In this document: positions 46,847 to 56,617 of the stretch, in pieces
Position numbering within the stretch: position 1 is the stretch's first letter
How the letters are laid out: every line of letters begins with the position of its first letter
Assembly (NCBI GenBank): GCA_022266195.1
Contig: WHVY01000002.1
Coordinates: 8,881,001-8,945,000, forward strand
Direction: 5' to 3'
Source of the DNA: Tetranychus cinnabarinus
Taxonomy: Eukaryota > Arthropoda > Arachnida > Trombidiformes > Tetranychidae
DNA length: 64,000 nt
Translations under genes and position numbers: made by a program
The notes under the pieces: model-generated
The model's database searches: none
Told to the model about the DNA's origin: nothing
What the model saw: only the letters and a program-made list of their open reading frames with translations

Positions 46847-46873
46847 GGGTTAATCCTGAGATGGAGTTCACCC
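46847..46873 (+). other. Hairpin motif copy 1 (3' of ORF1)
   Basis: Outer stem GGGT/ACCC, then TAA, inner stem TCC/GGA around hexaloop TGAGAT, then GTTC. Sense to ORF1. Confidence 0.65.
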
Positions 46874-47103
46874 ACCCTAGTCATATAAAGTTTTATCTTT
46901 CTTCATTTGATAATTATTATTACTTTCTTTATTCTACTTATTGTTTGTTTCTCTCACTAACCTTACAGGATGAACCAAAGAATAACTTTTCACCACAGTT
47001 ATAATCTCAAACCACATCCAATTATTTAGCACTAATTGTTAACTCATTATTATTTTCACAAATTCTTTAAATGTTTCACAGTTTCAAACTAAATCGGTAA
47101 TGA

Positions 47104-47136
47104 TGTCGGTTAATCCTGAAAGGGAGTTCACCGACA
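47104..47136 (+). other. Hairpin motif copy 2 (5' of second Gag-like ORF)
   Basis: Outer stem TGTCGGT/ACCGACA (7 bp), then TAA, inner stem TCC/GGA around TGAAAG, then GTTC. Sense to the plus-strand ORFs. Confidence 0.65.
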
Positions 47137-47353
47137 AACATCGAACGACACTATTTTTTAACTTGTATTCCTTGTTTCAAACTATTTTCATAATAAAGCA
47201 AATTCAGAACAAATGAGAGTATTCAAAATATCCGGCAAAATGTAACTAATGACTACAACTAAAGTCCCCTCCCTACCAAAAGATATCAAACGATAGCCAC
47301 AGGCTGCTCAGTAACTAAACTTACAAAGTATAAATCATTTATTATTTGACAAA

Positions 47354-48220
47354 ATGAGTGACTTAATAAAGAACATTTTTGATCTTATTAATGATAACAG
47401 TGAAAACGAGAAGTTTATTTTGAGTGAATTGGGGAAAATTAAGGAAAAGAATGCGTCAGCTATAATTCAACAAAGAGATATTTCAGTCCAACAACTTAAA
47501 GACTTGATGATTTATTGTGTGCTTCAAGGATATTCTGATGACAAATGGATTTATTCACTCCCAAAACTTTGTGAAGCATTTCAATTACTCAACGCGGTTA
47601 TCATTACAGCAAAAGAGTTTACGGAAAAGAAAGAAAACTCAGGAAACCAGGAACCTATTCACAATGAAGTTACGGAAACTTTATCACTCGGCACAAGCAT
47701 GATAATTAACATAAAGAATCAGACGACCTACGATCCAACACTCATTGATATAATAGACATCAAGTTTGACTGGAAACTGACGAATGGCAAAACACGAAGA
47801 CAACTCATAATTTCTGAACAAATTGACCTAAACAAAGCACTAGAAATGTCAACTAAATGTGCGGATCTTGCCCACCTTTCACTAGAAAATTGGTGGTGTC
47901 TGAGACAGAGTGAACCATTGATGATAGCTGAGAAGCTACAAAAGCACATAGATGAAGAGCGCTACAAAAAATTCATTGAACACGGGGAATTCTGGATTAA
48001 AACTAAAATTGGCCCTAACTTGTATAGAAACTTCATTTTTGTGAAAGAAATCACTCGCTATAAAGAACTACAACAGAATAAGTTTACTTATGTTATATTA
48101 GATTCAACATTACATTTCACATCACAAGCTCGGAACATAAGATGTTACGACTGTGGGTTTGCATATAGTGGCAGCCACTCACAAAGTATTTGTGAGGAGA
48201 TTAAAAAACAACACAAATAA
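47354..48220 (+). CDS. Second Gag-like ORF with a partial zinc knuckle
   Basis: 288 residues (MSDLIKNIFDLINDN start). The N-terminal part is helical. The C-terminal segment (FTYVILDSTLHF then RNIRCYDCG) mirrors the position of the first zinc knuckle in the ORF1 protein (YEVVDHFAIKRCYTCG), but only CxxC and a following histidine/cysteine remain and the protein ends there. It looks like a reduced paralogue of ORF1 rather than its continuation. Having two Gag-like genes in one unit is unusual for a LINE. It could also be an independent domesticated gene. Confidence 0.6.
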   Translation: MSDLIKNIFDLINDNSENEKFILSELGKIKEKNASAIIQQRDISVQQLKDLMIYCVLQGYSDDKWIYSLPKLCEAFQLLNAVIITAKEFTEKKENSGNQEPIHNEVTETLSLGTSMIINIKNQTTYDPTLIDIIDIKFDWKLTNGKTRRQLIISEQIDLNKALEMSTKCADLAHLSLENWWCLRQSEPLMIAEKLQKHIDEERYKKFIEHGEFWIKTKIGPNLYRNFIFVKEITRYKELQQNKFTYVILDSTLHFTSQARNIRCYDCGFAYSGSHSQSICEEIKKQHK

Positions 48221-48322
48221 TTTTATTGTAATGAACTTTATTGTAATTGAGAATTAAATGAATAGAGTATGAATTAAACTTATTATTGTATTGATATTAC
48301 AAACGTTATTAATTTTAAAGTA

Positions 48323-48349
48323 AAGTGAATACGATATTACGTATAACTT
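48323..48349 (-). other. Hairpin motif copy 3 (3' of the protease gene)
   Basis: Read on the minus strand: outer AAGT/ACTT, TA, inner TACG/CGTA around loop TAATAT, TTC. Sense to the protease gene. Confidence 0.6.
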
Positions 48350-48361
48350 GAAATATAAATT

Positions 48362-48390
48362 GAGGTGAATACAATTTCATGTATAACCTC
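48362..48390 (-). other. Hairpin motif copy 4 (3' of the protease gene)
   Basis: Read on the minus strand: outer GAGGT/ACCTC, TA, inner TACA/TGTA around TGAAAT, TTC. It lies 15 bp after the stop codon of the protease gene. Confidence 0.65.
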
Positions 48391-48404
48391 TTAAATTGAT
48401 CAAA

Positions 48405-50118
48405 TTAGCGATCAGGGTAATAATTGACAAACTCTCTGACTAAATCAGGAAGGAAAGAGCTATTCTCAGCGGATTGATAGAAATGGAGCGATCCTGGAGT
48501 TGCCACTTTAAACAGCCTGGTATCGACAGGGAAAATTTCACCATTATTAACTTCATACCACCCGTGTTGTGTCCTTATTTGTAAATAAGTATGCCAGATA
48601 TCAAATCGATCACCAGCGATCGGTTTACGGTAAAAAGGGGGATAAGCTTCACCCTGTTCATTAGTATAACACTTAATTACGACAGAGCTACAAAGTCTTT
48701 TATATTTTTTACTCTCCTCTTTTACGGTCAGCCATAACGTATTGGGAACATTTATTTCCTCATCAACTGTACCAAACTCATATCTTAGGCATAGAATATC
48801 AGGGTGCTCAAGGTATTCACAGAAATCTATATCACGTAGTTTTCCGGGGCAATAGAGAGGCTCATAATGAGCGTGAGATAACTTCTGAGAATTACCTAAA
48901 AGAACAGGATTACGAAGCAATGCCTGGAAATTAGTAGCTAAAGGCACATTGATATAAGGAACGGCAAATTCGAACGAAAAAGGTCCGCCACAACAGTTAC
49001 CACAGGCAGAGGTGGTCTTAAAACGAAACATAAACTCTCCGAACAACTCAGGGTTAGAATAACAAAGTTTGCTCATAATAAAACCATAAGCCTGGCATTC
49101 ATCACCACCAGGTTTCAGATAATCGTTATCACAGTAATTCCCAAGCATATTACAAACTCCACGTATGAGAACTACATCCATTAATATATCCTTACGCGGA
49201 TTAACAGGATGATCGGGAAGATCAGGATCATTGCGACACTCGGGTAAAACCTTCTTTTGTATATAACCAAGATTTAACATCTCGTAATAACCATCGATTG
49301 AAACTTTATGAAAATCCTTATAACATTTATACAACGATTGAACCCACATACGAGGAGTCTCGATTCTAGGGCGTTTACTAGGTCGGCGACGTCCCAATCC
49401 TAGGTTTACCTCCAATACAGTATCACAATTAAGTCGGAATAATCTTGACATGATAGGAAATGAATAGAATATAGGTAAAACAGCAGCAATTAGGAAACAA
49501 TGTCCTCGAATATTAGGGAATCCAATCAAATAAGGAGGCTGGTAAAGAAAACAAATTCATTTGAAATTAAATATATTTATACAATCATGAGTGAAGTTCA
49601 TTTCAGAATTAACTCAATACAATAAACTAAAGAGTGAAGTTCATTTCAGAATTAACTCAAAACTTACCATTACAAAAGAAGGAACGCTCTTCAATAATAA
49701 TTCACCTAATCGGAAACAAGCTATATCACAGGCGCGTTTTATATCATAATGACAACCAAACGCCTCATATACAGTATCATCGTCATCAATTACCGAACAT
49801 TTTACTAAAACGTGAGCATATGGCATATGAAAAGATTGCTCGTATCGACTAAATGACTCCAACCAACGAGGACGGCAACACAAGAAACATTGAATGAAAG
49901 TATTTGTCCAACCCTTACGACAGGTATCATCCTTGAATTCACTTCGGATTCTAGTGATTTCTCGTGGAAATCTATAAGAGATATATTCAAATTTGTTTTC
50001 AAAATCAACAGCACTTAAATCATCCTGTAAGGAAATAAAGAAGAGAAAATATAACATTAGCAAATTATCAATAAATAAAAAGGTAAACACATACATTGAA
50101 AATAGAAGAGGAAGACAT
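48405..50118 (-). CDS. Divergent ubiquitin-specific-protease-like (C19) protein, antisense inside the retroelement cluster
   Basis: Exons 50118-50095, 50024-49668 and 49538-48405 join in phase 0 for 504 residues (start MSSSSIFN). The block FPNIRGHCFLIAAVL matches the catalytic Cys box of USPs (consensus N-x-G-x-T-C-F/Y-L-x), with the nucleophile at about Cys141. A CGNCC zinc-ribbon-like pair sits mid-protein. Near the C-terminus IWHTYLQIR followed by GWYEVNNGEI has the layout of the USP His box, with Asn at the usual Asp position. Known USPs remove ubiquitin from proteins. The DAHEF-type box is only weakly recognisable. The first 127 residues resemble nothing I know. Intact with canonical introns, so likely expressed. 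Whether catalytic is open. Confidence 0.6.
49589..49658 (-). other. Hairpin motif copies 5 and 6, tandem in the protease intron
   Basis: Two identical 27-bp copies (49589-49615 and 49632-49658), 16 bp apart. On the minus strand: outer GAGT/ACTC, TA, inner ATTC/GAAC (three pairs) around TGAAAT, TTC. The copy at 49632-49658 starts 9 bp after the 5' splice site of intron 2. Confidence 0.7.
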
Positions 50119-50289
50119 TATATAAACTTTAACCACACTCAAACAAACATCAGAATAAATAAACAGAGATTACGCGATATCAACAATTTATAGACAATTA
50201 ATAGCGTCAAGCTATCAATTGATTTAAAAACAGAAGCGATTACATCACCTTTTACAATTCAAAAAAAGCGCATAAACCCATGGCAACGT

Positions 50290-50318
50290 TAGGTTAGGAC
50301 TGAAATGTCGTTCACCTA
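50290..50318 (+). other. Hairpin motif copy 7 (just 5' of ORF2)
   Basis: Outer stem TAGGT/ACCTA, then TAG, inner stem GAC/GTC around TGAAAT, then GTTC. It ends 10 bp before the ORF2 start. The inner stem differs from copies 1 and 2 by compensatory changes. Confidence 0.7.
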
Positions 50319-50328
50319 GGGTCAACCA

Positions 50329-53300
50329 ATGGAATCAATAAAAACGTGGTTTATTCAAAACACACAATTATATATCAACATGATATTTTACACCATAAAC
50401 GTTAGACAAATTCCAATAACTCATCAGCTAGCAATTGACTTAGCAGATGAAAACCTCAACACTTTCATTTGTGTTTGTGACATTAATCCTAAAATTTCAA
50501 CCCATTCAAAAACAACAGCAAAAACGATTATAAATAAACGTGTTTCAATTCACCTTTCACGTAATATAAAGTATGAACTAGTGGATACCTCGATAGATGA
50601 TATGATCATCGTGAGACTTACTGAATACAAAACCATGACTATTTCATGTTATATGACACCATTCCATGAAAATCAATGGCAGTTGATAAATAATCAACTC
50701 ATGCGGATAGCCGAAACACTTTCCACATATAAAGACCATTCAATAGTGATTCTAGGCGATCTGAACTGTACTCACTCAACCTGGAACACCAACATTCATT
50801 CATATCAAGCAGAAAAACTTGGAAAAAAACTTTTTGAAATTATAAATAGCGCTAATCTGAAAGTCTTAAATAATCCCGATATACCGACATATGAACAAGG
50901 CAAAGTGGTGATAGACTTAATTATTACTAACAAAGAAATTGATTACAATTGGATTAGAATCTTTAAATTCCCATACACAGACCATAACGCTGTGGCTGCA
51001 AAAATAAATTTGAAGAGATCTTCATTATCATCGCGACGTGTCCTAAAAGTTTGCTCATGGAAATGGAATAGGAAAGATCTATATATACAAGAAGAAAGTA
51101 CTAGATGGCACAAGAACTCACCTATTATAAAGCTATGTCAGGATATCATTCACTTCCCAGATAATAATGGTAAATGGACAAGAATTAACAAGGATAAGAA
51201 AACGGAAAGAAGAGACAAAAGACCCAGGAAAAGTTTATTCCTGAAACTGACACAAGCGACTGACTCGAAGACTCAATGGCGATTAATTAACAAATATATC
51301 TTTCCAAAAAAGGTTATAGATATATGGAAAAATCAAGATACTCGAAAATCAAGAGAGCAATTCCTTTCAACCTTTAGTCTACAAAAACCAGTCTACATAG
51401 ACAAACCGAGCAATGTGAAAGGAAATCTAACGAAAGACGAAATTTTATTCATAAAGAATTTCAGACCAAAAGGATCGAGTATATGTGCGGATAACTATAC
51501 CGTCTCAATGTGGAAAAAGTTTGTAGACAGAAACATAAACGTGATAGTGGCTGCAATCTCATCTATTTTCAAGTTTTCACACGTACCTCAAAAAGTTTCT
51601 ACCCTAGGATGTGCCTTTGTCATAAAGGCAGATGGAATCAATGTTAGGATGGTAAAAAGTCCTAATTTTCTATTTAAAATAATAGATAAAATCCTCCTAC
51701 AAAGGGTAGTAAATAGATTAGATAATATGATAAATAAGGAACTTCAATTCGGATTCATGGAAGATACAAGTAGATATGATCTAATAAAATCATTGGAAAG
51801 ACACATGCGTTTGATGAAGCCTATTTCAAGGTTAATCAAACTAGATGTTTCCAAAGCATTTGACACAGTCAACACTTCAAATGCTATGAGACAGATATTT
51901 AAAAACTGTGATAGATCTACGTATCACTTAATAAATTCATTTGTGAGCAAACGATGGCTAAAATACCACCAAGATGGTAAAAACTACTACAAACAAGAAG
52001 AAGATGGCGTGCCACAAGGTACTTCTATTGGTCCCATAATTTTCATTATAGCCTTAAATGAAATCCTAAATCAAATTGCAACACACACGATCATAAGAGC
52101 TTTCGCTGACGACATAATAGTCATTACGGATAATGTGAAGAGCACTCTGGATCAAATGGAGTATGAACTATCAAAGATTAATCTACAGCTGAATCGAGAC
52201 AAAACAGAAATCTACAGTGTAGCTGACATCAAACAAGGAAAATTGAAAATTCTAGGGGTCCCAATCTTAGGTTGGCAAAAATCATCAAAAACAGTCATAA
52301 ATAAAATGGGTGAAGACCTATTAGCAACCTGGTCACCAAGAACGAATATCAAATATTTGCCGACAAAAATAAGAAAACTTATTATAAATGCTAAAATTAT
52401 ATCGAAACTAAAAGATACCGCTTTAGCCTACCTACTAACTTCAACGGATCAAATTGAGGCCAAAGAAAGATTCAAACTGATCATAGAAAAGATAACTCAG
52501 ATAATTAAAAAATCTGAATACAGAGCTCGAACATCCACGAAGAAAACATATTTGTTAGAGGGCTTTGATAAATCAATAAAAACCTTACCAATGGAATATC
52601 TGATGACAGAAGAGATGGACAAGAGAAAGGTGAAGGGATTCCATCCATTTCTTGCAACTCCGCAAATGCGATCGAGCATTCTGAGCAAAGAAAAGAGAAT
52701 CCTCCGAAATTCATTCTGGTATATAAAGCCCAAACAATCTTCGAAAGATTTTATGTTCCAAATCTGTAAAACAAAAGATGGAAAAGAAGAGATGATAATT
52801 ACTAATAAAGTCTCCCGAGTTAAATCAATTTATGAGCTACAACTTTTAGCTTTGAAACAATTGACACGATCAATTATCCGAGATTACAAGGAGAAGCCTA
52901 TTTCAGGGTTATCCTATTTGGACAAAGAGGAGATCATTATTATGTTCACCAAGGAAATGACTACTTACCTAAACGCCAATGGTAAATTCACTAAATCGTA
53001 TTTGAAAATATTACATGAACTGACGGAAATCCAATGGTATTGGCAAAGATATGAAGCCTCACTTGTTAAAGAATGGGTTCAGCAACCAAACCAGATTGAG
53101 TCAGCCACAGAGACGCTTTACTCAATAGAGCGAATAATGAAAATAAAAGTGGACCAATGGTATGATGAATATTGGAAAGAAACCAATAACATATGGACGT
53201 ACTTTTATCCTAATGGGAAAATAAAAAGAATAGATAGATTTCAGTTTATTAGAAAGATGGATGAAGATTTTTCAAGATGTGTTTGCGGGAGGGGATATGA

Positions 53301-53547
53301 CATGGTACATGTGATTTTTAATTGCAGTGAAATAGAAAAAATTAAACAAAATTACCTTTCAGAACTCACATTAATGCCGAGAGACCCGGAAGAATGGACA
53401 ATTGACACTCTGGGAAAAGAAGAATGGACTCAAATAAAGAAATGGTTGACAACGGTGGAGAAAGCGATAAAGGAGAAGAAAACTCAGGATCGTGAGGATG
53501 ATTTTACATTTAACGATGACGGAGGACACACTAAGGAGACAAAATAA
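50329..53547 (+). CDS. LINE ORF2: apurinic-type endonuclease and reverse transcriptase
   Basis: An intact 1,072-residue frame. Endonuclease motifs are in order: ISCYMTP, VILGDLNCTHSTWN, VIDLIITN and TDHNAV. Reverse-transcriptase motifs are RLIKLDVSKAFDTVN (palm A), DGVPQGTSIGPIIF (B) and FADDIIVI (C, catalytic Asp pair near residues 592-593). A cysteine/histidine motif near the end (CVCGRGYDMVHVIFNC) is typical of the C-terminal zinc knuckle of I/R1/Jockey elements. The glutamate usually found in the second endonuclease motif reads CVCD. Whether this is the partner of ORF1 at 44.8 kb is inferred from order, strand and shared hairpins; the 3.5 kb between them is not normal for a LINE. Confidence 0.88.
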   Translation: MESIKTWFIQNTQLYINMIFYTINVRQIPITHQLAIDLADENLNTFICVCDINPKISTHSKTTAKTIINKRVSIHLSRNIKYELVDTSIDDMIIVRLTEYKTMTISCYMTPFHENQWQLINNQLMRIAETLSTYKDHSIVILGDLNCTHSTWNTNIHSYQAEKLGKKLFEIINSANLKVLNNPDIPTYEQGKVVIDLIITNKEIDYNWIRIFKFPYTDHNAVAAKINLKRSSLSSRRVLKVCSWKWNRKDLYIQEESTRWHKNSPIIKLCQDIIHFPDNNGKWTRINKDKKTERRDKRPRKSLFLKLTQATDSKTQWRLINKYIFPKKVIDIWKNQDTRKSREQFLSTFSLQKPVYIDKPSNVKGNLTKDEILFIKNFRPKGSSICADNYTVSMWKKFVDRNINVIVAAISSIFKFSHVPQKVSTLGCAFVIKADGINVRMVKSPNFLFKIIDKILLQRVVNRLDNMINKELQFGFMEDTSRYDLIKSLERHMRLMKPISRLIKLDVSKAFDTVNTSNAMRQIFKNCDRSTYHLINSFVSKRWLKYHQDGKNYYKQEEDGVPQGTSIGPIIFIIALNEILNQIATHTIIRAFADDIIVITDNVKSTLDQMEYELSKINLQLNRDKTEIYSVADIKQGKLKILGVPILGWQKSSKTVINKMGEDLLATWSPRTNIKYLPTKIRKLIINAKIISKLKDTALAYLLTSTDQIEAKERFKLIIEKITQIIKKSEYRARTSTKKTYLLEGFDKSIKTLPMEYLMTEEMDKRKVKGFHPFLATPQMRSSILSKEKRILRNSFWYIKPKQSSKDFMFQICKTKDGKEEMIITNKVSRVKSIYELQLLALKQLTRSIIRDYKEKPISGLSYLDKEEIIIMFTKEMTTYLNANGKFTKSYLKILHELTEIQWYWQRYEASLVKEWVQQPNQIESATETLYSIERIMKIKVDQWYDEYWKETNNIWTYFYPNGKIKRIDRFQFIRKMDEDFSRCVCGRGYDMVHVIFNCSEIEKIKQNYLSELTLMPRDPEEWTIDTLGKEEWTQIKKWLTTVEKAIKEKKTQDREDDFTFNDDGGHTKETK

Positions 53548-53763
53548 TCATGTACTTTAACTGAAATAATTTATTTACACACGTAATTGTACATAAATAA
53601 GAATTGTAGACTCCTTAAAAATGTAATCAAAGAGCTGACAAGCATAGTATGGTCAATAGGGGGCAGCAGTAAAACTGCTCAACCATACGGTTCTGTATCT
53701 TGTTATACTGAAATAAAATTCTCACAACAACGCATTATTAGATCTCATCATTGTATCAACAAA
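53548..53763 (+). other. 3' end of ORF2 region and leader of the next gene, with a strong hairpin
   Basis: GTATGGT (53647-53653) pairs with ACCATAC (53682-53688). Inside, AGCAG (53665-53669) pairs with CTGCT (53675-53679) around TAAAA. It has a nested stem plan reminiscent of the recurring motif but different loops. No poly(A) tail or target duplication was found to mark the retroelement end. Confidence 0.5.
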
Positions 53764-56617
53764 ATGTCTGCTGTTTATTTTGTTAGTTTTTTAGTTATTA
53801 TTTCGATCAGTGGCATCCAATCTGCAGATTTCAGCAATTGTCAGGCTGAATGTGTCAATGTCAACGTCACCACTGGACCCCTAAACCTACCTGCTGAATC
53901 TGGAAAAAATTGCTGCTGGATCTTGCAGCCGGAACCACTTGCAAAAGATAGAGTTGAAGCCTTTTTGTTTCTGCAGACTATCAAGTTTGAAAGCGGTGAT
54001 TCTCTGGCCATATCTTCGATTGATGATAAAAATGTGACTTCACCACTTGTCAACATAACAGATTCAGTTTCCAACAATTTATTTTTCACTGGTACCAAGA
54101 AAAGCCTTATTTTTCAGTTGATCACAAGTGCTGTCAACTCATCAACAAGGAGTTTCCATTTATTTCTGGAGATGAAAGAAAATAAGGCTCCTATACCGAT
54201 TTTAAGCGACACAGTTCTCAAGCTACTACCTGTTGCAGGTAAAGCTGATGTCCCGAAAGCAGATTGGACGTTGAAGTTGGCCCTTTCTGCAAACCAAAAT
54301 AACAAAAAAATGGCTGCTAGCATTGACGCAATATCTGCGGATATTATTGCAAAATTTGACAAAGATTGGTCCAACAATTCACCTGATTACCTGAGTCCAA
54401 ACGATAAAATTGAACTTGGTCTGACCATCAAAGACATCTCAGCTGCTGGTAATTCCTTGACCATTTCTGTTTATTCCGTCACTGATGCATGCAGTTCCTA
54501 TGTTCCCTTGACTGTTAAAGAGCCTAAAACAACTGTTGCTGTTAATTCTGAGGACCTCAAAAATTTGATTGATGTAAAATGTGTCTGGATCATCGAGTCT
54601 GACAATCCAACAAATTGGCTCAACATTAATTTTGACTCGAAAGAGTCAATCGATGTAAAAGCTGGCAATTCCTTCGTGGTTCGCAAAGGTAACAGGAAAT
54701 CATCACCTGTTATGTTTGTTATTTCATCATCAAACTTTGCTGATATAAGGGCAAACATTTACAATTCAATTCTCAACTCATCTTCACTATACATCACTTA
54801 TGAGGCCTTCGAAACCAACGGCGAACACCCACATTTTGATGTTTTACGACCTGTTGTCAACAATTACATTGTTGGTGGGCAGAAACTAGATTTCAGTACT
54901 CCTAACATGCCAACAAAATTTTTATTCAAAGCAAACGCAAATTTGAATGCTGTTTTATCTGCTGCTCCTGGACAAAAATTTGCAAACACCACCTACATTT
55001 ATGATTCACCTATAACGAGCTCCGACAAGTTGCTTGCTGTTTTCAAAGCAGATGATGTTTGCCCTGATAGCCTCTGGTCAAATTCTGACCTTTTAGTTCT
55101 AGATTTTAAGGAACTTCCAAGTAAAATGACTATTGAGCTGAAATCACTGTCTGCAAATCTTGGATCAACTGCTCGACAAAGCGCCGGCAATCTTGTACTT
55201 TTTAGTAATCAACTTGATTGCAAGAGTGTTTACAATTGGATCATTCCTCCAAAACCCACCGACGCAAACCAGGATTATCAGATGGTCAAATCTTTGGTAA
55301 TTTCTAATCTAGCTCTCGAAAAGGGTGGCTCATTTTCTATTAAATCTTATGCATATGGAGGACCACATGAGTTCACGATTACGGGAGAAAGTGCCATGAG
55401 CCTGCCAACATTCTACCTGGATTCAAATATTTCTCACAGCATCAGTTATCAAAGAGCTGATGTATGTGACAAGAATTCCATAACATTGATCCAAGCATCT
55501 ATTGACACTATTTCATATGATGCCTGTGCAAATATTGAAGTCACTGCAAAGCAAGATTTCGTTTCCTGTGATTATCCAAACAACTATCCTTTGACAGAAT
55601 GGACGATGACCAAAAATTGTAGACATATGAACTCTACTTCATCAAATATCTACATCAGCTTCAACGATGTAGACCTCGTCGATAATCATAGTTTAGAATT
55701 TCTTGGATCAACAGGGACCGTGAATCTCACCAAATCAAACATTCCTGGTGACACAATTGTTTCCAACAAAGTTGCTATTAACTTCAATAGAGTTTTCAAC
55801 AGTGATGCGAAAACAGTAAGAACTCTTGGGGAAAGATTAAGTGGCCGAGGATTCAATGCTACTCTTGAACCAATTGAATGTGGAGGTGTTTCTGTGAACA
55901 AATCTGGCCTATTGAGCATAAATGGAACTGATAAACCAGAAAAATGCATTTGGATTATTCAAACACCAATTGAAGACACCAAAACTATCAACTTTCTCAA
56001 CTTCACCCTCAGTGATCTAAAAGATGCCAAAGTATATGATTCCAATAGCCGAAAAGATGCTCGCACTCTTAACATAACTGGATCTGGTTATTACAACTCA
56101 AGCACTGAAACAATAATAGTGGAATTTACTACCAGTTCTAATCCTGTTCAGATTAACTGGTCTACAATGGGTAATTTAACTTTTAACTTTATTGTCCTCA
56201 TCTAACATTTTTATCACCAAAATTACTAATTTTCCAATCATTTCTGTTTTCTAGTTTGTTCTGATCGCTGCATTGGTGTTAGAAGATGTATCAATCCATC
56301 AGAAAGATGTAATAATGTTAATGACTGCGGAGATTGGTCTGATGAATTACACTGTAATGGTACTGCACCAGTTCCTGTACAACCTAAAATTGTAAAATCA
56401 GGAGGTAAGAAAATTTTTTGCATTGCAATTTTACGTTGTTTACATAATTTTTTTTCAATCTTTTGATTTTTTAGTCCCTGGTCTTGTTGTCGTTTTCGTG
56501 ATAATACCATTGTCCATTATTTTTGGAATCTTAGCTACCTTCATGGCACCTAGAATTATGGCTCGCATTCGTGGTGGGCAATACCAAGAATTCAGAGAGT
56601 ATTCTGACGTTTCATAG
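53764..56617 (+). CDS. Large type I membrane protein with LDL-receptor class A module
   Basis: Exons 53764-56170, 56255-56404 and 56475-56617 join in phase 1 for 899 residues. The ATG at 53764 gives a clean signal peptide (MSAVYFVSFLVIISISGIQS); an in-frame ATG at 53587 would hide it. The roughly 780-residue ectodomain is glycosylation-rich with sparse cysteines, including CUB-like beta segments (CCWILQP, CVWIIE, CIWIIQ each starting a unit). Then come a six-cysteine LDLa repeat with the calcium motif DCGDWSDELHC, one transmembrane helix (VPGLVVVFVIIPLSIIFGIL) and a short tail with a YQEF-type motif. Likely a cell-surface receptor or adhesion protein; the specific family is not recognised. 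Confidence 0.75.

Noticed and set aside
48405..50118. Protease-like gene as a retroviral or LTR-element protease
   Set aside because: No D-[ST]-G aspartic protease motif; the Cys-box and His-box layout fits cysteine peptidase family C19 better.
46847..50318. Recurring hairpin as a hammerhead ribozyme or an iron-responsive element
   Set aside because: No CUGANGA or GAAA core for a hammerhead, and no CAGUGN loop with bulged C for an iron-responsive element.
44825..53547. Cluster as an integrated virus
   Set aside because: The reverse transcriptase has LINE-type APE endonuclease and FADD motifs, with no integrase, RNase H of LTR type, envelope or capsid fold visible; a retrotransposon explanation suffices.
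53587..53763. Upstream in-frame ATG of the LDLa membrane protein
   Set aside because: It buries the signal peptide 60 residues inside; the segment also contains the strong hairpin and is better read as leader.
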